From Blasia pusilla (Eukaryota > Marchantiophyta > Marchantiopsida > Blasiales), in NCBI GenBank assembly GCA_050084515.1, contig CM114272.1, forward strand, positions 42,284,001-42,348,000: a stretch of DNA of 64,000 bases, written 5' to 3'. Made by a program: the position numbers and the translations under genes. Positions 23,603 through 33,544 of this stretch are shown one piece after another. The notes under the pieces are model-generated. The model was not told the origin of the DNA. It made no database searches and saw nothing but the letters and a program-made list of their open reading frames with translations. How positions within the stretch are numbered: position 1 is the stretch's first letter; each line of letters starts with the position of its first letter.

Positions 23603-24122
23603 GTGGATGAGGGTGTGTTCTCGGCGGCGGAGCTCTTTCGGAGAGTTATGCCAACAGCCTTTGAGAATCTTGGCATTGCTCAACACGGGGATACGTTGCG
23701 GTATGCAACCATTCGAGTGGAGGTTATCGACCATCGATTCGTAGGTTCCATGTGGGGACTATGTCTATTTGCAGCAGATTGCACCGACAACGCGTTGGAT
23801 GTGACGGCAGGCCGCACTATTTTACGAGTCGCGAGGTGTTAGCTTCCTCGGAGTTCTCATGTTGGAGGGTCGTGATGGAGTTTTTTGGAAGGACCATGTG
23901 CGTAATTGTGCGCCATGTCATCTTCCAAATGTGGATGGTACTGTTGACCCAAGCTTAGCCATGATACGTGCTAGCTTGAGGTGCATGTTGTGTGGATCTG
24001 CTGGTAACGCAACCCGTATGTTGGTGTGTGATCGGTGTTCTAGGGGTTGGCACATGATGTGTTTGACTCCACGTATGGATGTTGTTCCTAGTGGAAGGTG
24101 GGTTTTTCCTCGATGTACTTAG
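23603..24122 (+). pseudogene. Integrase C-terminal region and PHD finger
   Basis: After 'DVTAGRTILR' (integrase tail) the frame 23859-24122 reads 'MLEGRDGVFWKDHVRNCAPC', then a PHD finger: C42-x2-C45, C57-x2-C60, H65-x2-C68, and the typical terminal 'PSGRWVFPRC'. PHD fingers usually bind histone H3 tails. The expected W-x-C-P-x-C end is W-V-F-P-R-C here, so one zinc ligand is lost. Copy 2 keeps the same domain position at 63251-63454. Ty3/gypsy elements often carry a chromodomain at this place; here a PHD finger takes that position, suggesting a targeting or mark-reading role. Confidence 0.82.
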
Positions 24123-24285
24123 GAGAGGTAGATGACTTGATCTTTGCATGATATGGATTACAGATATGCGACTAACGATGGGGCAACCTAGCACCCGGCC
24201 TTCTGATTCGGGCACCCAAGAAGGTGTATAGCATGTAGTAGATGTATAGGGCTACCTGGGAGTTAGAGGGACCTAACCGCCAGTT

Positions 24286-24296
24286 AGGGGGGCGAG
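24286..24296 (+). promoter_or_regulatory. Polypurine tract before the 3' LTR
   Basis: AGGGGGGCGAG directly precedes the LTR start TTGTGGTACAC. The same tract precedes the same LTR start in the minus-strand remnant at 2415-2425. It would prime plus-strand cDNA synthesis. Confidence 0.75.
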
Positions 24297-24852
24297 TTGT
24301 GGTACACTTGTGTTTGTGGATACTCTCGTCTATGTTATGTATGTATGTGAGTATGGTATGTCAGCGATGTATGTTGTATGACGATGTGGATTCGCACGAC
24401 AGCTGTCATGACCATACGGATTATGTCGTAGAGTATGGTGTGCTAGTAGAGGCCATTCCTTATGTAGGACCGTAGTGGCTTGGTAGAGATGCGGTTCCAT
24501 ACATAGGGTTGGGGGTGACTTTCCCAGTAGGGCCCGCTCTTAGGTTGGAGGATATAAGGTGGAGTGCACTCAAAGAACAGTCAGTTCTTTGAGTTGAGCC
24601 TGTTGCGTTGGGAGTTAGCCTTGGTAGTGAGTAGAGCTCTTGGCTATGGTGTTTCCCGCAAGCTTCGACCTAGATTCTCCCATCGTGGAGTGGGTTTGGC
24701 TCGATTGTATGTGATTGTAAACGTGTTCTATGACAGTAGGTTTCACACGGATTTCACTCAAAGAACTGCAGTAGATCGATGGTAGCTTCGATTGTAGATC
24801 AGTAGGATCTTGTTAGGGCTGATTGTGTACTGAGCCGTGATTGTGTACTCAG
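24297..24852 (+). repeat. 3' LTR of copy 1
   Basis: It starts TTGTGGTACAC right after the polypurine tract. It holds a 105-bp segment (24297-24401) absent from the 5' LTR, then the body shared with 15180-15597. A 21-nt hairpin 'caaagaacagtcagttctttg' lies at about 24569-24589. The right border is near 'gtgtactcag' at 24845-24852. It would serve as promoter and polyadenylation region. Confidence 0.8.
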
Positions 24853-24957
24853 TTGTGGTACACTTGTGTTTGTGGATACTCTCGTCTATGTTATGTATGT
24901 ATGTGAGTATGGTATGTCAGCGATGTATGTTGTATGACGATGTGGATTCGCACGACA
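24853..24957 (+). repeat. Identical second copy of the LTR's first 105 bp
   Basis: 24853-24957 is identical, base for base, to 24297-24401. The match stops abruptly at 24957, where Helitron helicase sequence (minus strand) takes over. It is either the start of a second, tandem LTR cut off by a junction, or a segmental duplication. Perfect identity implies a recent event. Confidence 0.9.
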
Positions 24958-25622
24958 TTGGACTCTTGTAAGGAAATCTCCACATGACCGGTAGAGAATA
25001 GAGAATAAGAAGATAACGAGGATCTCATGCTACTAAGGTGCCTATAACATAATTGAAATTTGTATTTCATCTGATTATCTTTATACACTACATTTCTCAT
25101 GTAGTCGCCTTCTTTACTTGAATGTTCATCGTTTCCAAAGGTAAAGTGGATGGAACTTCTTTTTCTTGCCCTAGATAATGCTACATACAATTGACCATGA
25201 GAAAGTACAGGAGAAGGTAAGTAAATGCTAACATTTTGCAAAGTTTGACTCTGAGACTTATTAATAGTCATAGCAAAAGCCGGTCTAATAGGGAATTGAA
25301 ACTTACGTCAATCAAATGGCAAACTTGAATCTCATGCAATCAATGGGATACATGGGATAAAGATTCGATCGCCAATATTCTTCCCAGTGATAATTTCAGC
25401 ATCTATGCAATGTTGCATAAATCCACAAATCGCCAATCTTGTCCCGTTTGCTTCTCCATGCGATCCATTCATATTTCATAAGAGCATGATTGGAGCACCA
25501 ATCTTCAAACACAAACGATGCGGAGGAAGTCCAGATGGCAAGCATGTGTTCAAAATTTTAGTTGGATAGATATGACTCGTCCCCTCATTCGGAATAGAGT
25601 CGACGCTGAGGTAAATATGCTC
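24958..25622 (-). pseudogene. Helitron helicase, last exon
   Basis: Minus-strand reading from 25622: 'EHIYLSVDSIP', 'SGLPPHRLCLKIGAPIMLL', 'ANGTRLAICG', 'AEIITGKNIG', 'FPIRPAFAMTINKSQSQTL', 'VSIYLPSPVLSHGQLYVALS' and 'RARKRSSIHF'. This is the C-terminal third of Pif1-like Helitron helicases (motifs V-VI; S-Q-T and LYVALSRA). The expected splice acceptor 'tatag' sits just before 25622 and joins in frame to the exon ending at 27289 (FPRE + EHIYLS). A few in-frame stops show decay. Confidence 0.85.
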
Positions 25623-25674
25623 CTATACACAATATTAACTGTGGTACAACTAGTTTATTGCATACATCATTACG

Positions 25675-26497
25675 TGCAGGATCTCCCAATAGCCTCAAAT
25701 CCAGCTGTCTCAATGTTATGACAACCATTGATCTCCCGTGATGTAAACTCGCTAGAGCCACTTGCAATAGCTGCCAAACCCTTGTCACTAAGAAAGTAGC
25801 AATCGCTTAGAATTAGAGACTTCAATGTCTTGCATCCGAACCCAATTTCCTGTAAGCTCGTGAAAGCAGATTACTAGACACATGAGCTTAGCGATTTCAT
25901 TAGTTTTTATTTCTCCCCATTTAGAATAAGTTCAGATACGTCTTCAAATGGAATAGAGCTACCCAACTGCACTTCTAAGCTTGAAGGCTAGTAACCTCTT
26001 TACAAGCTACTGATGAAACACCCAAGTTATTGAACATCCAACTCATTCTCGGCAGGGAATTAAGAGCATGTACCTATCTGTAATTTTTTGAAAGTTATAT
26101 AGAGCAAGTGTTCAAGGGATGAGCAATTGTCGCCCCCGGCCTCCAAGGCTTCATCTGTGACATTGACACATTGCAGTCGCAGTGACCTCAAGTTCTTACA
26201 TCCCTTGGCAATCGCTAGTATTCCCTCATTCTTTATATACTCCCAGTCCAAGGATAAGCTCTCTAATTTTGGACAGTTTTCTCCAATTGCTACCAGAGAA
26301 GTATCCTTCACTCGAGCACAAGCTGCAATACCAAGAGCCTTAAATGACTTCCCACATCCTTCAGCTATGGCCACCACTCCAGCATTTGTCACACCTTCAC
26401 AGAACCGCAAGTTGAGATCTTCAAGCTGTTTGCACCATTGTCCCACTACTTTGAGGACAACATCACCAACATATAGCATCCTTGCACATTTTCCCAA
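25675..26497 (-). pseudogene. Captured FBL4-like F-box/LRR gene fragment
   Basis: Two minus-strand pieces of a leucine-rich-repeat gene lie inside a Helitron intron. Piece one (26497 to about 26095): 'CKQLEDLNLRFCEGVTNAGV', 'VAIAEGCGKSFKALGIAACA', 'LSLDWEYIKNEGILAIAKGC', 'LRLQCVNVTDEALEA'. Piece two (25850-25675): 'EIGFGCKTLKSLILSDCYF', 'REINGCHNIETAGFEAIG'. These match my memory of plant F-box/LRR protein 4 (FBL4) repeats in the same order. Intron-like borders remain (acceptor before 25850; donor 'gtaatg' after 25675), so genomic DNA rather than cDNA was captured. The F-box itself and the last repeats are absent. FBL4-type proteins are SCF ubiquitin-ligase substrate adaptors. Confidence 0.75.
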
Positions 26498-27288
26498 AAT
26501 AAGTCTTCACCATTTCATTGGGTATGAGGTGCCATAATACAGAGCATCCTTCAAACAAGGAAACCATTAATAGTTCTTATCAAATATGACCAACTTACCT
26601 CCCATCAAGTATACCAATCCTCCTTCATGACACCACACCAAAAATTTTGCTTCCTTCAAATACAAAGAGCCTTCAAATTTCTTATCTATTGGAAGTCTTG
26701 TGAGAACAGGTACAGCAAGACATGCTTGGCACGTACCACAAAGAGTAGCATCCCAATGGGCCATCTACTAATAAGAGTTCAAGTTTGCATTAGTGCTCAG
26801 AAAGTACTCCCCAAACCAGAGCCCTAGACCTACATCTTGCCAGTTCTTCTCCTCTATTTCCCGTAATGCTTTTAGAAGGAAGGCATTGATAAAGGCAAGT
26901 GGTGAGGGGGCTCTCTGATGGCCAAGCTTGTCAGAGAAAAATGAGCCGATTATCAATTGGGTCCCATTCCTCCGGGTTTCAAGAACGTGAAATAGACACA
27001 TGTTCCCTCTTGAAGATTTTGCTCAAAAGACCTAAGATCCACTTACACTATCCTGACATTGCAGGCTTCCCAATCACTGGGTAATAGGCAAAACCCTGGT
27101 CTCCCCACATAGTATAGTGACGAAAAGTAGGACAATGGGTGTCAAGGCCCAAGGAGCTACGTGTAGATCTAGTATTTGGAGAAGCTTGCAATTTTCAGCC
27201 ACAATGTGAGAAAAAAGTAATTTTAGTGTCCAAACTTCCCAAAAATAAAGTTCCCATAAGAAAAAAATTATATGTTAATAGTATGTAC
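26498..27288. other. Rest of the Helitron helicase intron
   Basis: Minus-strand frames at 27001-26768 and 26764-26567 could be further captured exons ('LREIEEKNWQDVGLGLWFG') but match nothing I know. A donor 'gtacat' follows the helicase exon at 27289. Confidence 0.4.
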
Positions 27289-27895
27289 CTCTCTAGGAAA
27301 TCGAGACATAACGTGTACATTTATCTTGTCAACATCTTTATTTCTCAAAGTCAAAATAGCTGTATCCCTTAAGAAATCAATGCCATGGAATCGGCTAGGA
27401 ATATTGTCATAGATCAAATCAATAAGATCGCATATCTTGTTACTTATAGGAACAATTTCAGATGGTAATGGTACAAAGTCTTCTCCCAAATGAGGGTGCA
27501 AAGATACATGACCCTCTCCCACTTCCAATAACCAATCAGCAAAAGCTTGTTGTTCACTACGCAAATGACCTTCCAACCTTTGAACTCGCATGTTTGTTGT
27601 CAACTTCATGACCTCCACATTAGACCAAAGAGATGACCTCTTTATAGTAGCTTGGATGATTTGAGGCCAATCCCCATGACGAACAATAGGCAATACTAGG
27701 CAAAAATCACCACCAAATATCATAAGTTTTCCACTAAATGGTATTTTTGGTAGATCATCTGAAAAAACTCCCATAATATCTGGTAGAGTTCGATTCATGG
27801 CCTCAAATGCATGAAAATGAGCCATAGGTGCTTCATCCCATATAACGAGCATTGCATTACGGATTAAGTGCGCTCCATCACTATCGACTGATAAA
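27289..27895 (-). pseudogene. Helitron helicase, middle exon
   Basis: Reads 'LSVDSDGAHLIRNAMLVIWD' and 'EAPMAHFHAFEAMNRTL' (Walker B, D-E), 'GGDFCLVLPIVRHG' where GGDFRQ is usual, 'LTTNMRV', 'FVPLPSEIV', 'IPSRFHGIDFLRDTAILTLR' and 'NKDVDKINVHVMSRFPRE'. These are motifs II-IV of Pif1-like Helitron helicases. A 105-nt intron (27896-28000; gtaagt...ttttgttttag) precedes it and restores the usual 'ESSTCN' junction when removed. It is open throughout. Confidence 0.87.
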
Positions 27896-28000
27896 CTAAA
27901 ACAAAAAATCGGAAGTATATTAGAAGTTTTAATACTTGGAGAAATCCAAATTTATGTATCAACATAATTCAAGCCAGATAAAATGACTAATGACACTTAC

Positions 28001-28460
28001 TTGCAAGTAGAACTTTCGTGAAGATTGATGGGGATCTTGAAGCGCGAATGAGAAGTACGTCCTCCGTCTAATAATAGAGCAGCCACTCCAGATGATACTA
28101 CGGCCAGAGCTATACCTCTTGCACTTCCACTTTGGATTGCATGTCATGGTGAAAAAGTAGTGAGGCTTCCCCAAATGTCTTACAATTACCATTGCATCTT
28201 GATATAATTGATATATATGACGTGGCCCTCTAGTAAAAGAAGAAGGTAATATGATGCGTCTCCCAAACCTTGGACTATCCACATCATGTCGATGCATGGT
28301 ATCCTTTACACCTTGATATCATTCACCTCTCAACTCCTTTTGATTTAAGCAAACCCATGATAATCGTTGCATCTCTACTATGGCATAGAGGTCAACCATA
28401 TATTCTTGAGTAAGTCGACCAAACCGCAATAACCGATTGTCATCTTCTCCTCCAATCCGT
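28001..28460 (-). pseudogene. Rep N-terminal part joined to helicase by internal deletion
   Basis: 'RFGRLTQEYMVDLYAIVEMQ' and 'RLSWVCLNQKELRGE' (about 28420-28320) lead to 'PRFGRRIILPSSFTRGPRH', 'YQDAMVIVRHLGKPHYFFTM' and 'TCNPKW' (to about 28125), the start of the Helitron Rep domain. Within about 30 bases the sequence becomes 'SSGVAALLLDGGRTSHSRFK' followed by 'IPINLHESSTC', which belongs to the helicase after Walker A. The HUH motif, the catalytic tyrosines and Walker A are all gone, so the element cannot move by itself. Confidence 0.85.
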
Positions 28461-28462
28461 GT

Positions 28463-29320
28463 TTAAAGTCGAAAACATGCAAATTGTAAGGCAGTAACAC
28501 TCTTTATTCTTCTTTCCTCAAGGATCTCACCATCAACTCTTTCTTGATCCATGCAATCATCCAAAGTTTCAAGGTGTTCCTCCTCCCCACGAATAATACG
28601 GCCTATTTGTTGGAATTCTCTGTAGCCTCTGATTCTCCCAAAGGGTATTCTTGGATGCCAACCTGATTCACCGTAGATAAATAACAGAACAAAGTGTAAT
28701 GGAATATATGCTTCATTGAGGTTGGATATTCGCTTCACTCCTCCTCTATATAGTCGTATAATTATATCACGATGGTTGATACATTCACTTCCATCACCCG
28801 CCAAAAAAGCAGCAACCTCAGAAGCAGTTGGTAAGTTATAACGATTTGCATCAAGACCTCTCTTACTTGCCTTGAGGATGATTTGCATATTAAGCTCACT
28901 TGCTTCACATGCCATAGGACGAAAGATCTTCACATATGGATTGCATTCATATAACATATCTTGTAGACCTTTCACAATATCTATATTAAGATCAGAAGAT
29001 CTAGACATAACTCTAGTACGATTCTTCAATTCATTTTCGGTATTATGGATGTAGAGTTGAGCAAAGTGGGAATGACCGCCCATATCAAAATGTAAGGGTC
29101 CAATAGAATGATAGATACCGCCTTGGACCCTAAAGTGTCCAATGCCTCCGCTCGGTTCATTTACATGCACTCCGGTAGATGCAAGTTGAAGTGCAGAATT
29201 GTAAGCTCGAGCATGTCTAAGAACATGAAGACTTCTAGGACCAACACTTGAAATCAAGATGTCAGAAATGGAGGAGAGGGTTTCAAGGAGGATAAACATA
29301 TTTTCCCATGGCCACAACAC
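28463..29320 (-). pseudogene. Helitron N-terminal (helitron_like_N) domain
   Basis: A 285-residue open frame with 'GGIGHFRVQGGIYHSIGPLH', 'AQLYIHNTENELKNR', 'LQDMLYECNPYVKIFR', 'LPTASEVAAFL', 'RDIIIRLYRGGVKRISNLNE', 'AYIPLHFVLLFIYGESGWHP'. This is the conserved region upstream of Rep in plant Helitrons. The frame is intact but the upstream part is uncertain. Confidence 0.87.
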
Positions 29321-29362
29321 ATGCCATACGGTGAGTCACTGCTCTTTGTACCTTTCACCATT

Positions 29363-29791
29363 TCACATTTCCAATGCAAGGCACGGCAAGAGGGGCATAT
29401 ATATTTCTGTCATAGAACCCAATGTATGACCACCATTCATACGATTCAAAATCCTTTGTAATCGCAACTTCCTAATATCAATTTCTTGGAAATTTGGTCT
29501 ACTTGCAAGATTGAGTAATGTATTTAATCTTACAGTAGACCCCGGACGGATTCTAGAAGGGTTTGGTATAGTGGCACTTTGTGGAGATAACACTACTCCA
29601 TTAGAAGACACGGGATCTACTTGTGACCTTAGTTCAACCCTGAGTTGGGGAAGAGTCAAAGAATTGTCGACGACTTCATGTTGAACCAAAATAGGAAGAA
29701 TGGTAGGTAACTCAACTCTTGGTGTTACATAAGTAGCTGGGCTGATTGTGGATGTATTCTCGAGAAATTCATGGAATGCATCATCAACCAA
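29363..29791 (-). CDS. Helitron upstream exon, unassigned
   Basis: A 142-residue minus-strand frame ends 'TEIYMPLLPCLALEM' and is rich in Ser/Thr/Pro with no domain I recognise. 'C..C/CLALEMRNGERY'-like endings often precede the N-terminal domain of Helitron proteins (Q..CLALEMENGER), so it is probably the exon before 29320; the intervening 40 bases carry a frame change or small gap. Confidence 0.45.
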   Translation of the reverse strand: MVDDAFHEFLENTSTISPATYVTPRVELPTILPILVQHEVVDNSLTLPQLRVELRSQVDPVSSNGVVLSPQSATIPNPSRIRPGSTVRLNTLLNLASRPNFQEIDIRKLRLQRILNRMNGGHTLGSMTEIYMPLLPCLALEM

Positions 29792-29800
29792 CTCAAGTCT

Positions 29801-31090
29801 GAAAGGTTTTATATATATATATATCTTATGAATTGACTACCAATACTCAAAAACCCCTCATTTGGAATAGTTGCAATACTCTTAACTACCAAAGCGGACA
29901 CAAGTTCAACATGATTTGCTTTCCTTCTTTTTCTATACTCTCAATAATAAGTCTTCCCTTTTTCCTTACGAGCTTCCATTATGTCAGCACGGATAGCACG
30001 TTTTCATTTTCCGGCTTCGCCGCGTAGAACCTTCCAAAAATCACGTATATTGACAGGATTTAATGGAATTGGAAGTCTGGATCAACACATGAATGTTAAG
30101 AGCAACAAAAAAATATAAATGAAAAGTTGAATTATGCACAGTGGAAATGTGGACATGCTAAATGATCTTCAATGCTATGAACTTACGTAGGAGATGTCTC
30201 AAGCGGGAGTTCATCTTCAACGTGTGTTTTTTGTGCTAAGATTTATTTGCAACGGGCACGCCTTTTTTCTGTGTGTTCGCACGCATCAATTTTCGCAAGT
30301 CACGCAAGTCCAATGAATTTGATGGAATAGGAAGTCTGTGCAAAAATTGGGTTATAAGTATATACATAAAAAAAATGGCATATAAGGCGTGAGAGTGGAG
30401 ATGGATATATGATGCTCCCATAAACAAAGGTGCTTACATTGGAGAGGTGTTCTTCCGTACTTCGATTTGTCTCCCTGAATTTTGCTGTGGAATTGGTATA
30501 TTTGTGATAACACCAAGAGGTCGTCTCTCCACGTTCAATAATAATCCATCCACACTCGCCATCTACATGACACACCATGAAACTATTAATCAAAAAACTT
30601 TTGGGGGTATAGTTTTCATCTTTGTGAAAAAAATAATTTTAAAAAAAGATAATTTTTTTATGAAAATTAAATGGCAAAAAGTTGGATGGGAAGAGGGGAA
30701 AAAAAGGGGAAATTGGGAAAGAAAAAAGGAGAAAGGGAATTTTAAATAAAAAAATTTACAAAATATTTTTACAAAGCTTAAAAATGGTATATTTACAAAA
30801 AAAAATAGATGGGTCTTTTTTAATTTTCAATTTTTAAAAAATATTTAAAAATAGAGGAGCCAAAATATTATGAAAATTAAATTGGAAAAAATGGGGAAAA
30901 CATTTGGATGGGAAGATAAAGGAGAAATGGGGAGAAAAAGTGGAAAATTGGAAGGAAGAAGGGGAATTTTATTTTTTTAAAGGAGATTTTAATTTTTAAA
31001 AATATATATATTATTAGGTTAGGGCTAGGTTCGGTAGCCCAAACCCTAACCTATCTGCATGTCCCAACCCTACCCGGAAAATTGTGCGCC
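29801..31090. other. AT-rich, purine-skewed non-coding stretch
   Basis: Low-complexity A- and G-rich sequence (especially 30.63-31.0 kb) with no supportable gene. Two related junction-like segments near 29980-30070 and 30230-30330 repeat 'acgcaag'/'tttgatggaattggaagtct', suggesting duplicated small exons or repeat debris. Confidence 0.4.
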
Positions 31091-31094
31091 CCCT

Positions 31095-31330
31095 AAGCGC
31101 TCTCGCTCTCCCCCGTCCGATCTGCGATCAGAAGGCTGAGGCTAGGGACGCCGCCGCCCCTGGCCCCCTCCCCCCTACCCCCTTATCCCCTATCCCGCAC
31201 GACTCTCACTACCCCCCGCTCTCACTCTCCCCCATCTGATCTACAATTAGATGGGTGGGGCCAAGGATGCTGCCGCCCCTGACCCCCTTCTCCCTTCTCC
31301 CCTACCCTAATCGACTCTCACTCTTGGCTT
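31095..31330. repeat. Pyrimidine-rich ~119-bp tandem duplication
   Basis: Two units beginning 'gctctcgctctcccccgtc' near 31099 and 'gctctcactctcccccatc' near 31219 both continue through 'gatct.c.a.tagatgg'-like sequence to 'gccgcccctg.ccccct'. They are C/T-rich and unlike their AT-rich surroundings. Confidence 0.8.
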
Positions 31331-33540
31331 GAGCTAGTCGAGCTACGCACACACACAAAGTGCATGACCCTACGCCTTGTGATTCTCTCAAGGGTTTTGG
31401 CCTTGGTTGCCTCCCCTCCTCTGCTCTTAGTCTCGGCTCCACCGCCCCATCGTCGACGCTCCCCCTCCTTTTCCGTTGTTATTCTCTACTCTCAATTGAT
31501 AGACCGAGATCTGCACATGGTTTGATTCAAAGAACTTGGTTAGGTTTACCATTGGGTGCGCGCTAGGTACTCGAGATGAGTACCGATAGACAAAGGGACA
31601 AATAAGTAAGATATTCATACACGGGAGTTCAAAACTTTCATCCTCAAAAAAAGTTTCATTAGGAGAGTTAGCATTACATTTGTGCCACTAACGTCATCAA
31701 CAGAGTCTAGCTTTCCTAGCTATAACCAATATGTATATTCACTACCACTACCTTTCCTTTTTTTCCTCTCTGAGTCGACTCCTTCGTAGCCTCTAGTTCT
31801 ATCGCACATGCAGTATGAACATCAGGGACAATCGGGGATCTCCTATGATATGGTGAGGGTTGTTGTTCGATGTTGGGGTATGGGGTTTTCTGCCACTTCT
31901 TTGCAGATGCTTGCTCGATGGTTTTTTTTCTATATTGTAGCTTGGCCTTCTAAGCCGATACGGGGGGGTTCCTTGAACTTCTATAAGCACATATTTGCGC
32001 AAGCTTTCAAGTGGACATGGATAATACCCTTTGTTTGATAAGGCAGGGTGTGCTCCAGCGGGTAGGGAATCTATTACTTTATCTTCGAAGCCTGGAGCAT
32101 GTTCAGGGATGAGATTTTACCCCCTAAGGACTATTGCGACAGTGGGACTTTTTCCACTTGATTAATCGCACAAAATCTTCTTGATTCTTGTACCCCCACA
32201 GCTCTTGACTTTGTGAGGGGCCAATGTGATCAACGGATATCCCTCCTCGAGAAAATCTTAAATGTCAAATAATAAGGACAAATTTCAAAATCGTTCCAAA
32301 AGCCGTTAGAAGCTAATTCGGCTGATGTCCGGAAACCCTATCGCGATCGATCTCGTCATGCAACGGTTGTCAGAAGCGTGCCACAGACGGCTAGTAACAC
32401 ATGTCTCCATTTGCCCGAAAGTCCACATGTCAGAACATGGGCTGTATGCACCACGAGACAACACTCGCATAATAGTATAGATATTAAAATTTAATTATCT
32501 TTCTATTACTATGTACCCAAATTGCATTTTGAACTAAGGGTTCTTGTCTTGTTGTGGCCTTCAGGTTTTGACTCTTTGAGTCCCCCTCTTTTGTACTTCT
32601 GATGAGTTTTCCATCACACGTTTTTATCGAAGTGCATCATTAACTTTTGAACTAAGGGTTCCATCTCATGCTTGTGAAATTTTCAACTACCCCATTTGTT
32701 TGAAAAATTGGATTATTTAATGGTTTGTGCAATTTGGTCCAATGGTGAAACTATTTATTGTATTATTGTATTATTGGTTTGAAAATAGGGGTCATGATCC
32801 CATTGGGTTGGATCCTAATTGACATCTTTCCTTGCTAAGTTAAAGTCTAATTTGGGGTCCTTGAATATCAATTTTTTATGAGTTAAAATAATTCAAATTA
32901 TCTATGGGGTAATTCAAATTATCTATCATAACACCAATTTCGACATTCTTGGTGAATTAGATTTTTTTGGATTTTCAACTTTTTTGAAGTCGTGCTTACA
33001 AGTAAAATAAGGACTTAAGTCAATTTTAATATGATCATATATTCAAGTTCTTTTGTAACCAATCAAGTCTCTTTTAGTCGTCGATAACCTATATAGTATG
33101 ATCTTGAAGTTAAAACGTTAAGAATGATGTAAACAGTGTTTATTTTATTAATTTCTTTGGACATCTCGGGATAGCGAAGGCTAGCGTGTAATATGGTTAA
33201 AGTTGTCGTACACCCGTCAGAGCAATATTTGCAACATAAACTAATTTATTTTGCGACTTCACAATAAAGGAGATGGCGGATGATTGAATGCGGACTTTGC
33301 TAAGGTTCGTGCGTTCGTCAGGCTAAACGGAGCTTAAGACCCAATTCCAAAGCATTCTCAAGTAAAGAAACAAATAATCTTGGCCTCATGGACCCTCCGC
33401 CCCAACCCCACTTCTCCCCAACCGGCAAGAATCTGTAAAGTCCTGCTGTTGGTAGACCTACTACTTCCCGCTGAAGGAGCTCTTTGGGCTTTGGAATACA
33501 TCCTATTGACATTTCTACCGAATTTAGAACTATTGTTCCA
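31331..33540. other. No supportable gene
   Basis: AT-rich with stops in every frame. An 18-bp segment near 32929 ('ataacaccaatttcgaca') resembles part of the inverted 91-bp unit at 57461-57551, but the match does not extend. Confidence 0.4.
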
Positions 33541-33544
33541 CTGG

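Larger units (their letters stand above)
15128..24957 (+). mobile_element. Ty3/gypsy-type LTR retrotransposon with methyltransferase and PHD finger (copy 1)
   Basis: LTRs at about 15128-15597 and 24297-24852 bound an internal region of about 8.7 kb. The coding order is gag, CCHC zinc knuckles, aspartic protease, cytosine-5 methyltransferase, reverse transcriptase, RNase H, integrase, PHD finger, polypurine tract. RT before integrase marks the Ty3/gypsy order. Much of pol lies in one frame, broken by stops and small frameshifts, so this copy cannot act alone. The stops I could compare look like C-to-T or G-to-A changes (for example CGA to TGA at 21933 and CAG to TAG near 21127), as expected from decay of methylated cytosines. 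A second, worse copy lies at 53.6-63.5 kb. Confidence 0.88.
24958..29800 (-). mobile_element. Helitron remnant with intron-split RepHel gene
   Basis: Reading down the minus strand: N-terminal Helitron-like domain (29320-28460), start of the Rep domain (28460-28125), helicase segments (28095-28001, 27895-27289, 25622-24958). The catalytic HUH/Tyr part of Rep and the helicase Walker A are missing: the Rep motif 'TCNPKW' runs almost directly into the helicase motif 'SSGVAALLLDGGRTSHSRFK'. Typical TC/CTRR ends were not found; both borders are approximate. Confidence 0.82.

Noticed and set aside
24958-29800. Canonical Helitron ends (5' TC and 3' CTRR hairpin)
   Set aside because: No convincing CTRR with an upstream hairpin was found near 24958 and no clear TC start near 29.8-30.6 kb, so borders are given only approximately.
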